From a virus: 23,507 nt of DNA. The notes under the pieces are model-generated. The model saw only the letters and a program-made list of their open reading frames with translations. It was not told where the DNA came from and searched no databases. The first letter of the stretch is position 1, and each line of letters starts with the position of its first letter. The stretch covers positions 1-23,507 of the IMG/VR virus record IMGVR_UViG_3300037189_005058. One strand, 5' to 3'. The position numbers and the translations under genes were made by a program. Below, piece by piece: positions 1 to 7,690 of the stretch.

Positions 1-2217
1 AGTATTACAAGCTCCGTTTGTAGGAGGTGTAAGGCCCACATTTACTCCGTTCACTCTGTATTCATTATAAGTAGCAGAGTAAGGATTCACATCTCTATAT
101 ACTACATATGTACCACATGATACGCAAGTATTATAGTTTTGAGATGCCCATTGAGGTGTAGCATCATAAGTAGCAGTATTTTTTTCTATTACTCTTAATA
201 GCTCAACCTTTGTAAGATCATTAACTTCTGGAGTAAAATCTACTACTCTACTTAATCTATATAATCCACCATCTATATGTATATACTTACCAAAATTAAG
301 ATTAAAAATATCTTGATCAGTAAGCTTAAAATATCCAGTTAATAATCTACTATCCTTATCTGTGATCTCAGCTAAATAACTTGAGTAATATGTATTAAAT
401 AAATTATTACTTAAGTCACCAGTAGCTAATGTAAAATATAGCTGCTGAGGCGCACCAAAATTAATATCTTGAGTAGGAGCATCTGGATCATCTAAATGTC
501 CAGCATAAAGGTAATCTGTTCTAGATCCTAAGCTTGTAGCTCCATTATAAATAGTCCATGATGCCACACCAGTCTGATATGATGTCTGCATGATACGCAC
601 ATTATGATCCATAGGATCTTCTTTAGTATTCTCATTAGACTTCTTATAAATAGCTGGGAAAACTTTATCTTGCCCAGTTGCATTATATAATACAGAAGCA
701 CTAAAGATTACTTCCACTTGCTCAGTATCCTTAACAAACTCCAGGCCATTATCATAGATCCTATCACCATATCCCTCACTATATTTTTTACGATATTCCT
801 CATTATAGTAGTCGTTATCTTGTTTGTATTTTAAATTATAATATCTAGCATTTATCTCACTCATTGGCTTTTGCTTGATTACCTTCTCTCTATCAAGCTT
901 ATTACTCCAATCTAGTTGGCTACCATCCCAGAAATCAATATAAGGTGATATGATTAAATGATTCTTTTTATATTTATCCTCAGTTACTAAAAGATTAAAC
1001 ATCTTTAATATTGAGATAAAGAAATCCTTTTGAAAAATACCTTTTGGAATAGTATTATTAATTGGCAAAGATTCACCATAATTAATAGGTACTAAGCTAC
1101 TGGTAGTAGTACTCATATCAAAAGATCCATCTAATACGCTTAGATCATAGCTAGCTGCTCCACTCCATTCTACAGACACCTGGAAAGTATCACCATTATT
1201 AATCGTATTATTAGTTAATGCTAATGATACATTAAAATAATTTGTGCTGAATCCAGCTCCAATATATTGGCTAGCTACGCTAGTGCCATTTTTTCTAAGT
1301 TTGATAGTAGCTGGATTACCAATATTCCAAATACCCACTACTTTTAAATTGATATTTACCTCTTTTGTAGTACCAGTATAAGTAAATAAAGTATTTGAGC
1401 TTGTCAAAGTAAAACTACCTAATGTAGTAGCTACAAAGCTTAAATTAAATGATGTAGATCCAGATCCAGTATATTGCTTTAATTCTGGCATTGCTTCTAA
1501 CTGCACATTTCTATTCTTTTGTAGCACTGCTTGATTATTAGGTATAATCAAACGCTTGAATTTAGCCTCACTAAAAAATGGGCATTCGTAAGTATATCCA
1601 GCAGCCTGGAAAATTTTATCTAAATATTCTTTTACATATAAGGCTGGCTTAAATGTAGTGTATTGGAAATCTTTTTTAGCAGTACCATATACACCAGTAC
1701 TCACATTACCATAATCTATCAATGGGTAGCAGTAGCCAGATCCTGGTGTATTAGTCCAGCTACCCACTATGCTAGATGCATTATAGGTATGATTATATGC
1801 GCTAAAATCTAGATCCTCTAATCTGTTATTGCCTAATGCAGTAATAAATCCACCTAGCTCACCAAAGATCGCACATTCATATTCTACTGCATCACCATTT
1901 TGAACAATCTCAATTAATCTTAATACTCCTTTCATAATTTGCAGGCCATTTAGTTCTATTCTGGCATTTGCATTAACGGCAGCATTAAAATTATATAAGA
2001 CATTATCACTAGCTGGATTGTAAAAGTTTGAGCTATTAAACTCAAAAATATTACCTAATAATTTATTATTATTAGCAGTACCAGGTATTACGATAGTCTT
2101 TGTAAATGATGTGCTTTTGCTATCTAGATTTTGTAGATCATCAATAGCATAAGTGATCTGATTAGTAAGACCTTCTGTTAAATCAAGCTCATATCCCTCT
2201 ATAAATATTCTAGTCAT
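1..2217 (-). CDS. Phage structural (probable tail) protein, C-terminus cut by window edge
   Basis: The reading frame opens at an ATG at 2217 (protein begins MTRIFIEGYELDL) and stays open for 739 codons to the left edge, so the C-terminus lies outside the window. The protein is rich in Asn, Thr, Ser and Tyr, with many short beta-type stretches and no signal peptide or membrane segment. Near residues 710-720 there is a Cys-Val-Ser-Cys pair. The start lies one base beyond the stop of the upstream structural gene, so the two are tightly linked. It is the last visible member of the minus-strand block that runs from terminase through tail-like genes. Large size, composition and position suggest a virion protein, most likely a tail or baseplate/tip component. 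I recognise the overall type from Bacteroidota phages but cannot name a family. Structural role is fairly likely; the exact role is unknown. Confidence 0.75.
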   Translation of the reverse strand, partial: MTRIFIEGYELDLTEGLTNQITYAIDDLQNLDSKSTSFTKTIVIPGTANNNKLLGNIFEFNSSNFYNPASDNVLYNFNAAVNANARIELNGLQIMKGVLRLIEIVQNGDAVEYECAIFGELGGFITALGNNRLEDLDFSAYNHTYNASSIVGSWTNTPGSGYCYPLIDYGNVSTGVYGTAKKDFQYTTFKPALYVKEYLDKIFQAAGYTYECPFFSEAKFKRLIIPNNQAVLQKNRNVQLEAMPELKQYTGSGSTSFNLSFVATTLGSFTLTSSNTLFTYTGTTKEVNINLKVVGIWNIGNPATIKLRKNGTSVASQYIGAGFSTNYFNVSLALTNNTINNGDTFQVSVEWSGAASYDLSVLDGSFDMSTTTSSLVPINYGESLPINNTIPKGIFQKDFFISILKMFNLLVTEDKYKKNHLIISPYIDFWDGSQLDWSNKLDREKVIKQKPMSEINARYYNLKYKQDNDYYNEEYRKKYSEGYGDRIYDNGLEFVKDTEQVEVIFSASVLYNATGQDKVFPAIYKKSNENTKEDPMDHNVRIMQTSYQTGVASWTIYNGATSLGSRTDYLYAGHLDDPDAPTQDINFGAPQQLYFTLATGDLSNNLFNTYYSSYLAEITDKDSRLLTGYFKLTDQDIFNLNFGKYIHIDGGLYRLSRVVDFTPEVNDLTKVELLRVIEKNTATYDATPQWASQNYNTCVSCGTYVVYRDVNPYSATYNEYRVNGVNVGLTPPTNGACNT

Positions 2218-2218
2218 A

Positions 2219-3352
2219 TTATCTTAATTGGCTATATCTTTTAGTATTCATCTTTACATCTAACTCTAATACTCTTAATCTATTATTTACATATTTGCTA
2301 ATCTCAAAGTTATTTAAAGCTATAGTTACTGGATAATAATACCCATCTATCTCCATATATATCTGAGGTGAGTAGATTAACTCTTCAAGCCATTGATACT
2401 CTGCATCTGTAGGCGCATCCATTGTCAATCTCCACACATAATCACGCTGATTCAAGTAATTCACTTTACCAGCATAGTACTTGTTATTAGTATTATAATA
2501 TGTTACGCTGCTAGATCCTAGATTATAGTCTCTCTTCTCAAATTCCTTTCTATCTACATTTAATGTAAGCCTACTAGCCAAACCAAATTTAGCAGTATCA
2601 AACATGCCTAGGCTATTCATAAAGTGCAGATTATAACTAGTGTACTTTAGATTGCAGTCCAGGTAAATAGTATATACAGATGTACCAATAGTAGCAGTAT
2701 AGTATTTTACGCTGCTATCTATGATCGTAGTAGATTTATTTAATGCTGGTGAGCCTATATTAAGCTCAGCAAATGCCTTAGTACCACCTAAGCTAAATGT
2801 AGTGCTAGTGATCTGTGCATTATTATGGTTATATGTCACAATAGTAACACCAGATACATCTTTAGCGCCAATGAATAAATTATCACCTATGCTCGCATTG
2901 ATCGTACCAGGTCTGGTAGTCATTGCCTTATTGCTATATCCAGTAATATCCGATACTCTTCTCTTTAATAAAGGTGCGCTCCAATTATATGCAGTCACAT
3001 TACCACTTACTAAGTTTAAATATGTCACTCCACTATATTCTTCACCGATTCTATATTGATAAGTCTGTGCCACCTGGCCACTTACATTAGGCTCACATGA
3101 TAGCACATTATCTGTAGGCTCAAACCAATCATAGGTCATGGTATTGCGCACAATAGGCCCAGCATCAAAGTAACCCTTATTATTAGATGGCTCTGGGTAA
3201 ATCTTAACTCTTGATTGCTGCACACCTCCTACAAATACATCAAATACATATTTAAAATCAGTCACTCCAGTAACGCTAGTGTTAAATATATGCCACAGAG
3301 CATCCTGGCAAGTTGGTGTACCAGATGGATATGCTAAATTACTTATTGCCAT
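2219..3352 (-). CDS. Phage structural (probable tail) protein
   Basis: A 377-residue protein with an ATG start that overlaps the end of the upstream gene by 14 bases. It is rich in Tyr, Asn, Thr and Val, with alternating hydrophobic patterns typical of beta-sandwich virion proteins. It lacks a signal peptide, membrane segment and enzyme motifs. The C-terminal ~70 residues carry a compact segment (WRLTMDAPTDAEYQWLEELI, then IYMEIDGYYYPVTI) that looks like a folded tail-tube or tip domain. It sits between the frameshifted chaperone-like gene with the 218-residue protein and the large structural protein, in one transcription unit. A tail role is inferred from this context. I do not recognise a named family. 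Confidence 0.7.
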   Translation of the reverse strand: MAISNLAYPSGTPTCQDALWHIFNTSVTGVTDFKYVFDVFVGGVQQSRVKIYPEPSNNKGYFDAGPIVRNTMTYDWFEPTDNVLSCEPNVSGQVAQTYQYRIGEEYSGVTYLNLVSGNVTAYNWSAPLLKRRVSDITGYSNKAMTTRPGTINASIGDNLFIGAKDVSGVTIVTYNHNNAQITSTTFSLGGTKAFAELNIGSPALNKSTTIIDSSVKYYTATIGTSVYTIYLDCNLKYTSYNLHFMNSLGMFDTAKFGLASRLTLNVDRKEFEKRDYNLGSSSVTYYNTNNKYYAGKVNYLNQRDYVWRLTMDAPTDAEYQWLEELIYSPQIYMEIDGYYYPVTIALNNFEISKYVNNRLRVLELDVKMNTKRYSQLR

Positions 3353-3995
3353 TTCTTATATTTATTCGTTCAAATGTTATTACTATATCAGTCTCTAAAG
3401 CTTCCGCCATTTTGACCTCAAAATCTTTAAATGTTTCATTAAAGGCATCTGTGAAATAGTTAGTAGTCTTGATACCAAAACGCTTAATAAGATAAGCTAG
3501 CGTATCTACTTGTCTATCTATTAATGTTTTTTTCTCAGCAAATCTTACACCTTTTTTCTCACCTCCAATACCTAACGCTTTGTCATTCATTACGCTAGTT
3601 ATCTTAGCCTTTCCACTTAATATATATCTTTTTAGTGATGCTCTGCCAGAAGCTGGCATGCCATAATTCTTATATTGATATGGTGATCCTGGAGCATTCG
3701 CACTTGATTTAACACCTTTCACACCCTCATTTGGATAATCATAGTAATCCAGCATCCTTAGTCTAAAAGTAGTGATGCCATTTTCATTAATAATCTCTGG
3801 GATCATATTGCTTAATAAATCACCAGATCCCACTACTCCTTTTTGATTACCAAATTTACTAATATTAGATAATAGATCAGCTCCATACTGCTCTAGCACT
3901 CCGTTTACTACGCTAAATTCAGCTATATCCTCACCGCCAAAATCAGCTCCACTAGATAGCGCTTCTTTTTGCGCTCTGTTGATATTGATACTCAT
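3339..3995 (-). CDS. Hypothetical phage virion or tail-completion protein
   Basis: A 218-residue protein with an ATG start inside the end of the preceding frame (44-base overlap), which suggests translational coupling. The first ~60 residues are mixed. The middle is rich in Gly, Lys and Ser (around residues 90-155), and the C-terminal ~60 residues form a likely long amphipathic helix (KKTLIDRQVDTLAYLIKRFG and onward). It has no membrane segment, signal peptide or recognisable catalytic motif. It lies between the chaperone-like gene and the large tail-type proteins, so a head-tail joining, tail completion or minor tail role is plausible. This rests on position only. Confidence 0.6.
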   Translation of the reverse strand: MSININRAQKEALSSGADFGGEDIAEFSVVNGVLEQYGADLLSNISKFGNQKGVVGSGDLLSNMIPEIINENGITTFRLRMLDYYDYPNEGVKGVKSSANAPGSPYQYKNYGMPASGRASLKRYILSGKAKITSVMNDKALGIGGEKKGVRFAEKKTLIDRQVDTLAYLIKRFGIKTTNYFTDAFNETFKDFEVKMAEALETDIVITFERINIRNGNK

Positions 3996-4239
3996 CTACT
4001 AATCTTTTTTGTTTTAAATATGCCAAATCATTTAAAAATTGAATCACCGATAGATCATAGACTGCATCTAAAGGAATACCCTCCATCTCTGCTACTTGCT
4101 TTGCTGAGTAGATCCAGCCAAAATTTTCTGTGAATATAGTCTCAGCATTTTTAGTCGTTTCTTGTTCTGTCTCATCATTTTCATTAGTAAGTCCGAATAA
4201 ACCTCTGTATTGTTCGTTAAATTGGCCAAGAATATGCAA
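3952..4239 (-). CDS. -1 frame extension of the tail-assembly-chaperone-like gene (long-form C-terminus)
   Basis: This 95-codon frame has no ATG at its beginning. Its first codon is a TTG sitting directly on the T9 run at 4238-4246. It overlaps the zero-frame gene (4092-4730) by 148 bases. Its sequence looks natural: an acidic Glu/Thr linker, then a segment from FGWIYSAKQVAEMEG to FLNDLAYLKQKRL with good helix periodicity. The zero-frame tail over the same bases is Lys/Met-rich and less convincing. A -1 slip on T9 joins the first 164 residues of the zero frame to this frame, giving about 259 residues. That is the layout of gpG/gpGT-type tail assembly chaperones in siphoviruses. The alternatives are transcriptional slippage or a homopolymer length error or mutation that split one gene. 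I think it is not an independent gene. Confidence 0.6.
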   Translation of the reverse strand: MHILGQFNEQYRGLFGLTNENDETEQETTKNAETIFTENFGWIYSAKQVAEMEGIPLDAVYDLSVIQFLNDLAYLKQKRLVDEYQYQQSAKRSAI

Positions 4240-4730
4240 AAAAAAACCATTGCATTGTAGCCATGTCTAAACTCAGCTTGTTTCATATCATCTGCATATT
4301 GCTCATGCTTATCTACATCAAATGGCATAGGCACATATCTCATCTTGAGCCAGCTCCACTTCATAGGTGTGCAGATACTAGCCAGGATATTATGCATATC
4401 ATTGATAGGATCAGATTTACTAAATGTCAATACCTCAATATATCGGCCAGTATTAAACGGCTTTTTAATCTCAAAATTCAAACTATATACATTACCATTT
4501 GCCATTATTAGGCTTTTAGGAGCTTTCATTGTCTCTACTTGTACCTTTAGATCAAATGCCTTTTGTAGCTTATCACAAAGCTTTGCAAACTTCTTTAATG
4601 GCATCTTATCTATTTCCTCACTAGATTTATCTAGCAATATCTGCACCATCTTAGCTGCTTTCTCTAGCTCATTCTCTTCAAGACTAGCTATGGCATTAAG
4701 CCTTTGGAATTTGTCAATAGTTAAATTCAT
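4092..4730 (-). CDS. Tail-assembly-chaperone-like protein, short (zero-frame) form
   Basis: An ATG-started frame of 212 codons, 19 bases downstream of the large terminase stop. The N-terminal third is helical and charged (EENELEKAAKMVQILLDKSS). The middle has NGNVYSLNFEIKKPFNTGRY, then IEVLTF and a DPINDMHNILASI segment. A GYNAMVFF motif then runs straight into the T9 run. After the run the zero frame continues for only 48 residues to a stop at 4092. The short/long pair would match lambda gpG/gpGT, in which both forms coat the tape measure protein during tail assembly. No tape measure gene is visible in the window. The gene assignment rests on the frameshift geometry and the structural neighbourhood, not on a recognised domain. 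Confidence 0.6.
   Translation of the reverse strand: MNLTIDKFQRLNAIASLEENELEKAAKMVQILLDKSSEEIDKMPLKKFAKLCDKLQKAFDLKVQVETMKAPKSLIMANGNVYSLNFEIKKPFNTGRYIEVLTFSKSDPINDMHNILASICTPMKWSWLKMRYVPMPFDVDKHEQYADDMKQAEFRHGYNAMVFFCIFLANLTNNTEVYSDLLMKMMRQNKKRLKMLRLYSQKILAGSTQQSK
4238..4246 (-). other. T9 slippery run, candidate -1 programmed frameshift site
   Basis: On the minus strand the zero-frame codons are ATG GTT TTT TTT TGC, giving nine consecutive T (nine A on the plus strand). Re-reading one T after the second TTT puts the ribosome into TTG CAT ATT, the frame of the 95-codon extension. The run of T codons allows tRNA re-pairing in both sites. The same run is also a hot spot for polymerase slippage and for sequencing or assembly length errors, so the mechanism is not settled by sequence alone. 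Confidence 0.6.
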
Positions 4731-4749
4731 ACTCTATTAAATATATTTT

Positions 4750-5916
4750 TTATATAACATGGTATTTACCTACCATTTTGTGATCATTCCTACATTTATT
4801 AGCCAGGGCCAAAGCTATCACGCAGTCATCATGAAATCCCTGAGGAGCTGAGTATCTAACTCCAGTAGGTGTAAAGGTATACTCAAATACTTCAAGCTCG
4901 CCCTTTATAGGCCCTTCTGGGAAGCTTATCTGCTTTGTATGGATCGCACTAGCCAAACCTTCTAAAAGCTGCTGCTTGCTCACACTAGTGAACTTAAAGC
5001 CATGCATTTGTGTAAATTGCTTTTGTAGATCCTCTACTATGGCATCACCCACACCAGTGCTATCAATTACGATAGGCAAATTCTTAGGCAGCCTTAAAAT
5101 AGTTTCTTTTGTCTGCATCCAGTCTTTTTGGAATCTATCAAAATGCACCACATTGCCTTGCTTATCTAGTCCTATGATAACTGACCAGTCCACAGACTTA
5201 GCCAGGTCAATTCCGTAATAAGCAGCCACCCCAGATGATGATCTGGTACAAGCCTGGATAAATTCAGATCCAAATGGATTTGAGGCATTCTCCATGGGAT
5301 CTGCAAGATACTCTTGCTTAAATACCACACTAGGGAGCTGAGCTTTCGCAGCATCAATCTCGATCGGATCAATGAAAGGATTATCATAGGTGCTAAATTT
5401 AAACGATTCCCACTCTGGCTCACCACCACGCATAAATAGGCTATAAAAATAATTTTTGCCTCTAGGTGTACTTAAAAAGATAGCCTTTCCTTTGTAGTCT
5501 GTTAGTGTAGGTCTGATACTATTATTCCAGCCTTCCTCTAAATTTGAGATAAAGCTGGCCTCATCTATGATCACTAGGTGGAACTTCAAACCTCTCAGCG
5601 CATCCAATCTCTCACCAGTAAAGAATCTAATAGATCCACCAGTAACAAAATTGATCATTAAATCAGTCTCATTCTTTTTATATATTTTCTCTGGTAGTAG
5701 CTTGCATATCTCCTTAAAGAAAGTTTTACCTAGCTGATATGTAGGTGTGATATATGCAATGCTTTGTTTATGCAGTGCGCATTCTATTGATACATTCTGG
5801 CTAATTAATGATTTCCCAAATCTTCTACCACACATCATCACTCTGAATCTGGCATCACTATCTAGCACTGCCTTTTGTGCCTGGTGTGGCTTAGGTAATT
5901 TAATCTGGAGATTCAT
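4750..5916 (-). CDS. terL: Terminase large subunit (packaging ATPase and nuclease)
   Basis: The DNA packaging motor of the phage: it hydrolyses ATP to move DNA into the prohead and cuts the concatemer. At 388 residues it is compact. The ATPase half has a Walker A-type motif (CGRRFGKS, residues 29-36), a Walker B (LVIIDE, 114-119) and a coupling-type motif (STPRG, 149-153). The C-terminal RNase H-like nuclease half shows the expected acidic residues: D237 in YYGIDLAK, D285 in IVIDSTGVGD, and D363/D364 in FHDDCVIALALA. The start is an ATG that overlaps the small subunit by 17 bases. Portal or capsid genes do not follow, contrary to the common order; a chaperone-like and tail-type genes do. Identity is very secure. 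Confidence 0.96.
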   Translation of the reverse strand: MNLQIKLPKPHQAQKAVLDSDARFRVMMCGRRFGKSLISQNVSIECALHKQSIAYITPTYQLGKTFFKEICKLLPEKIYKKNETDLMINFVTGGSIRFFTGERLDALRGLKFHLVIIDEASFISNLEEGWNNSIRPTLTDYKGKAIFLSTPRGKNYFYSLFMRGGEPEWESFKFSTYDNPFIDPIEIDAAKAQLPSVVFKQEYLADPMENASNPFGSEFIQACTRSSSGVAAYYGIDLAKSVDWSVIIGLDKQGNVVHFDRFQKDWMQTKETILRLPKNLPIVIDSTGVGDAIVEDLQKQFTQMHGFKFTSVSKQQLLEGLASAIHTKQISFPEGPIKGELEVFEYTFTPTGVRYSAPQGFHDDCVIALALANKCRNDHKMVGKYHVI

Positions 5917-6334
5917 ACTTGATTGTAATAGTATCTATGTTTGTATTCTCAGTTACTGCTCTATCAGTCATGCCTAAAGCATTCTTTGCATAGAAGATAG
6001 CTTTGCCTTCATTTGCTACTATATCAGTAGCCAATGCCTTAAACATATCTACGATCTTATTGCAGATGTCATGATAAGGATGAGTAGGATCTTGTCTCAC
6101 TTTCCAAAGGCCCATCTTTGTGTAGAACTCAAACTCATGCTTTCTTAGCCAGTGATGTAAGAAATAATCTATAGTAGGCACAAACCTATCTCTAATAGAT
6201 ACAATCTTACCAGATCCAGTAGCCACCTCTTTAGTGCCACTCATGCAATCATCACAATATGCATATGCTAGATCCATTAGCTTCTCTTCATCTATATCCA
6301 TAAATTTTCTAGTTACATGTTCTCTTGCTTCCAT
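5900..6334 (-). CDS. terS: Probable terminase small subunit
   Basis: A 144-residue protein directly upstream of, and overlapping, the large terminase. It would recognise phage DNA and hand it to the motor. The N-terminal half is acidic and helical (MDIDEEKLMDLAYAYCDDC), followed by a segment with RFVPTIDYFLHHWLRKHEFE that resembles the helix-turn-helix part of small terminases. The C-terminal part contains NEGKAIFYAKNALGMTDR, very like the FxLKNxxGxxD segment common in small terminases and packaging proteins of Bacteroidota phages. The ATG start lies inside the end of the upstream glycosyltransferase-like gene (22-base overlap). Position next to terL and the C-terminal motif make the call good but not certain. 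Confidence 0.75.
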   Translation of the reverse strand: MEAREHVTRKFMDIDEEKLMDLAYAYCDDCMSGTKEVATGSGKIVSIRDRFVPTIDYFLHHWLRKHEFEFYTKMGLWKVRQDPTHPYHDICNKIVDMFKALATDIVANEGKAIFYAKNALGMTDRAVTENTNIDTITIKYESPD

Positions 6335-6924
6335 ATATTTAACTTTTTTGATCCGTTTCTATAACCTATCACATCATCTACATGCATTTGCCAATACTTT
6401 TGTACCAGTTCATTTTTATCCCATCCATATTCATTACCAGATGCATGTGATCCGATATGCTCAGCCTTACAATTCATCACATAGTATGTATAAAATCCAG
6501 CTAGATTGGCACGCTCGCAGTAGTCCAGGTCAATAGGCCCATATGGAAACATCTGCTCATTGAATAATCCTATATTATTTACTACATCCATGGATAGTAA
6601 CCAGTTTGATATTATATGCTCACTTTGGATATTATATCTAACATTATCCAGGCTTGATGCTACTATGCCAGCTTTAGGATAAGTCTGCAATGCTGCCATC
6701 TTTTTAGCTAGCCAATTCTCTGGCTCTTTAATGTCATTTGCTAAATAAGCTATAGCATCAAAATCATCTACTAAAGCTATATCTATGGCTTCATTCATTG
6801 CATTAGCTATCCCTTCTTTGCTAATAAAAATGCACTCAGCATCATATCCAGCATTCAAAAGATTATGTTCTAAAATATCTAACGGCCTATCTCCATATAC
6901 TAACCCAGCTATTAATATTTTCAT
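6313..6924 (-). CDS. Glycosyltransferase family 2-like (GT-A fold) protein
   Basis: A 203-residue protein that would transfer a sugar from a nucleotide-sugar donor. The N-terminus (MKILIAGLVYGDRP) and the segment IALVDDFDAIAYLANDIKEP fit the donor-binding half of a GT-A fold, with the ND at about residues 63-64 where a DxD-type metal site is expected. The segment from NIGLFNEQMFPYGPIDLDYC, followed by ERANLAGF, matches the family 2 acceptor region (usually FxxxxFxxxxEDxDxxxRxxxxG). At about 200 residues it is shorter than most GT2 enzymes, so it is a minimal or divergent member. It sits between an acyltransferase-like gene and the small terminase, so it belongs to a sugar-modification cassette in the packaging operon. 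The acceptor could be host surface glycan, a virion protein or DNA. The sequence does not tell. Confidence 0.72.
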   Translation of the reverse strand: MKILIAGLVYGDRPLDILEHNLLNAGYDAECIFISKEGIANAMNEAIDIALVDDFDAIAYLANDIKEPENWLAKKMAALQTYPKAGIVASSLDNVRYNIQSEHIISNWLLSMDVVNNIGLFNEQMFPYGPIDLDYCERANLAGFYTYYVMNCKAEHIGSHASGNEYGWDKNELVQKYWQMHVDDVIGYRNGSKKLNIWKQENM

Positions 6925-6936
6925 ATGTAAATATTT

Positions 6937-6967
6937 AACTTTACTTTATTACAGATTTTGTAAAGTT
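6937..6967. repeat. AT-rich inverted repeat between acyltransferase and glycosyltransferase genes
   Basis: Perfect 8-base arms AACTTTAC (6937-6944) and GTAAAGTT (6960-6967) are separated by 15 bases. They lie in the 68-base gap downstream of the acyltransferase-like stop and upstream of the GT2-like start on the minus strand. This is the only sizeable gap in the cassette. It could be an operator or a weak terminator/processing hairpin. The stem is weak because only two of eight pairs are G-C. Confidence 0.35.
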
Positions 6968-6992
6968 TTACCTTTACTTTGATCCGATTAGC

Positions 6993-7484
6993 TTACTTAT
7001 TCGGCTCATTTGGGCCTAGCCACTTTGCTGGATTGCCAGCATATTTCTGGTAAGGCTTAGTTATTAATTTTTTAGTTACCACTGCACCCATACCGATCAT
7101 GCAGCCTGGTGCTATCTCTTGCTTTTGATGGATCACTGCATTTAGTCCTACATTGCATTTAGGATGCACAATAGTATGCCCTCCAATCTTTGCACCACAT
7201 GATAACACTACATTTGATCCTATAAAGCAATCATGTCCCACATGCACATGCTTTAACATCCATACATCATTACTTATGTAGGTAGGTGATGTAGTGCCAG
7301 CATCTATAGTCACATGCCCAGTAATTACACATCCTTCATTTATGATCACTGATCCTATAGGCTTATTCCAGAAAGCCTTATGCTCTGCCATAGATCCTAT
7401 GATGCAGTATGGCCCAATATAAATATTATCACCTATTAATTTAACATTGTCGTAAACAATCGCAGTCGGATGTATATAATTCAT
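6993..7484 (-). CDS. LpxA-like hexapeptide-repeat acyltransferase
   Basis: A 163-residue left-handed beta-helix protein. Repeated hexapeptide turns ([LIV]-G-x-x-x-x) run through most of it, for example LIGDNIYIGPYCIIG, IGSNVVLSCGAKIGGHTI and CMIGMGAVV. H81-V-G-H84-D matches the HxxHD site of LpxA enzymes, whose second histidine is the catalytic base (His125 in E. coli LpxA). This indicates acyl- or acetyl-transfer to an amino or hydroxyl group of a (nucleotide-)sugar. E. coli LpxA is much longer (262 residues, with a helical C-terminal domain). This protein lacks that domain and ends in NPAKWLGPNE, a tail common to sugar O/N-acetyltransferases (aGNPAk). It may therefore be a phage sugar acetyltransferase rather than a lipid A enzyme. 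Its neighbours on both sides include glycosyltransferase-like genes. Confidence 0.82.
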   Translation of the reverse strand: MNYIHPTAIVYDNVKLIGDNIYIGPYCIIGSMAEHKAFWNKPIGSVIINEGCVITGHVTIDAGTTSPTYISNDVWMLKHVHVGHDCFIGSNVVLSCGAKIGGHTIVHPKCNVGLNAVIHQKQEIAPGCMIGMGAVVTKKLITKPYQKYAGNPAKWLGPNEPNK

Positions 7485-7690
7485 AGCGCTATTTGATCTT
7501 TAAATGTTTTATAAACATTTACTAAGAATGTACCCACGCATGCGCCACATCTGCTATTATAAGTATAGATCGGATCTACTAGCTTATAAATATCTAGCAA
7601 CTCATTCTGGATCTCATGTGTGAATCCCACTAGCTCGCCAGTCTTAATAAATAGATCATAAAAATGCTTATGCTTTAATAAGGTCTGCAT
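7481..7690 (-). CDS. Small hypothetical protein with CGAC motif
   Basis: The frame is open from 7759, but the best start is the ATG at 7690 (protein MQTLLKHKHFYDLF, 69 residues). An AGGAG lies 8 bases before it, and the overlap with the upstream glycosyltransferase falls to 23 bases. An ATG at 7723 is the alternative. The N-terminal part is helical. The C-terminal part has YNSRCGACVGTFLVNVYKTF, a single CxxC pair at about residues 49-52 that could bind metal by dimerising or form a disulfide. Its stop overlaps the acyltransferase start by 4 bases, so it is translationally coupled into the sugar cassette. I do not recognise a family or function. Confidence 0.6.
   Translation of the reverse strand: MQTLLKHKHFYDLFIKTGELVGFTHEIQNELLDIYKLVDPIYTYNSRCGACVGTFLVNVYKTFKDQIAL

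Noticed and set aside
2721-3059. Plus-strand ORF opposite the 377-residue structural gene
   Set aside because: It lies antisense within a convincing coding frame, has hydrophobic shadow composition and no promoter or start context.
3952-4239. The 95-codon frame as an independent TTG-started gene
   Set aside because: The TTG is part of the T9 junction, no ribosome-binding context precedes it, and its content reads as a continuation of the upstream gene.
4263-4740. Two plus-strand ORFs opposite the chaperone-like gene
   Set aside because: Both are antisense to a better frame, overlap each other and show His/Cys/Leu-rich shadow composition.
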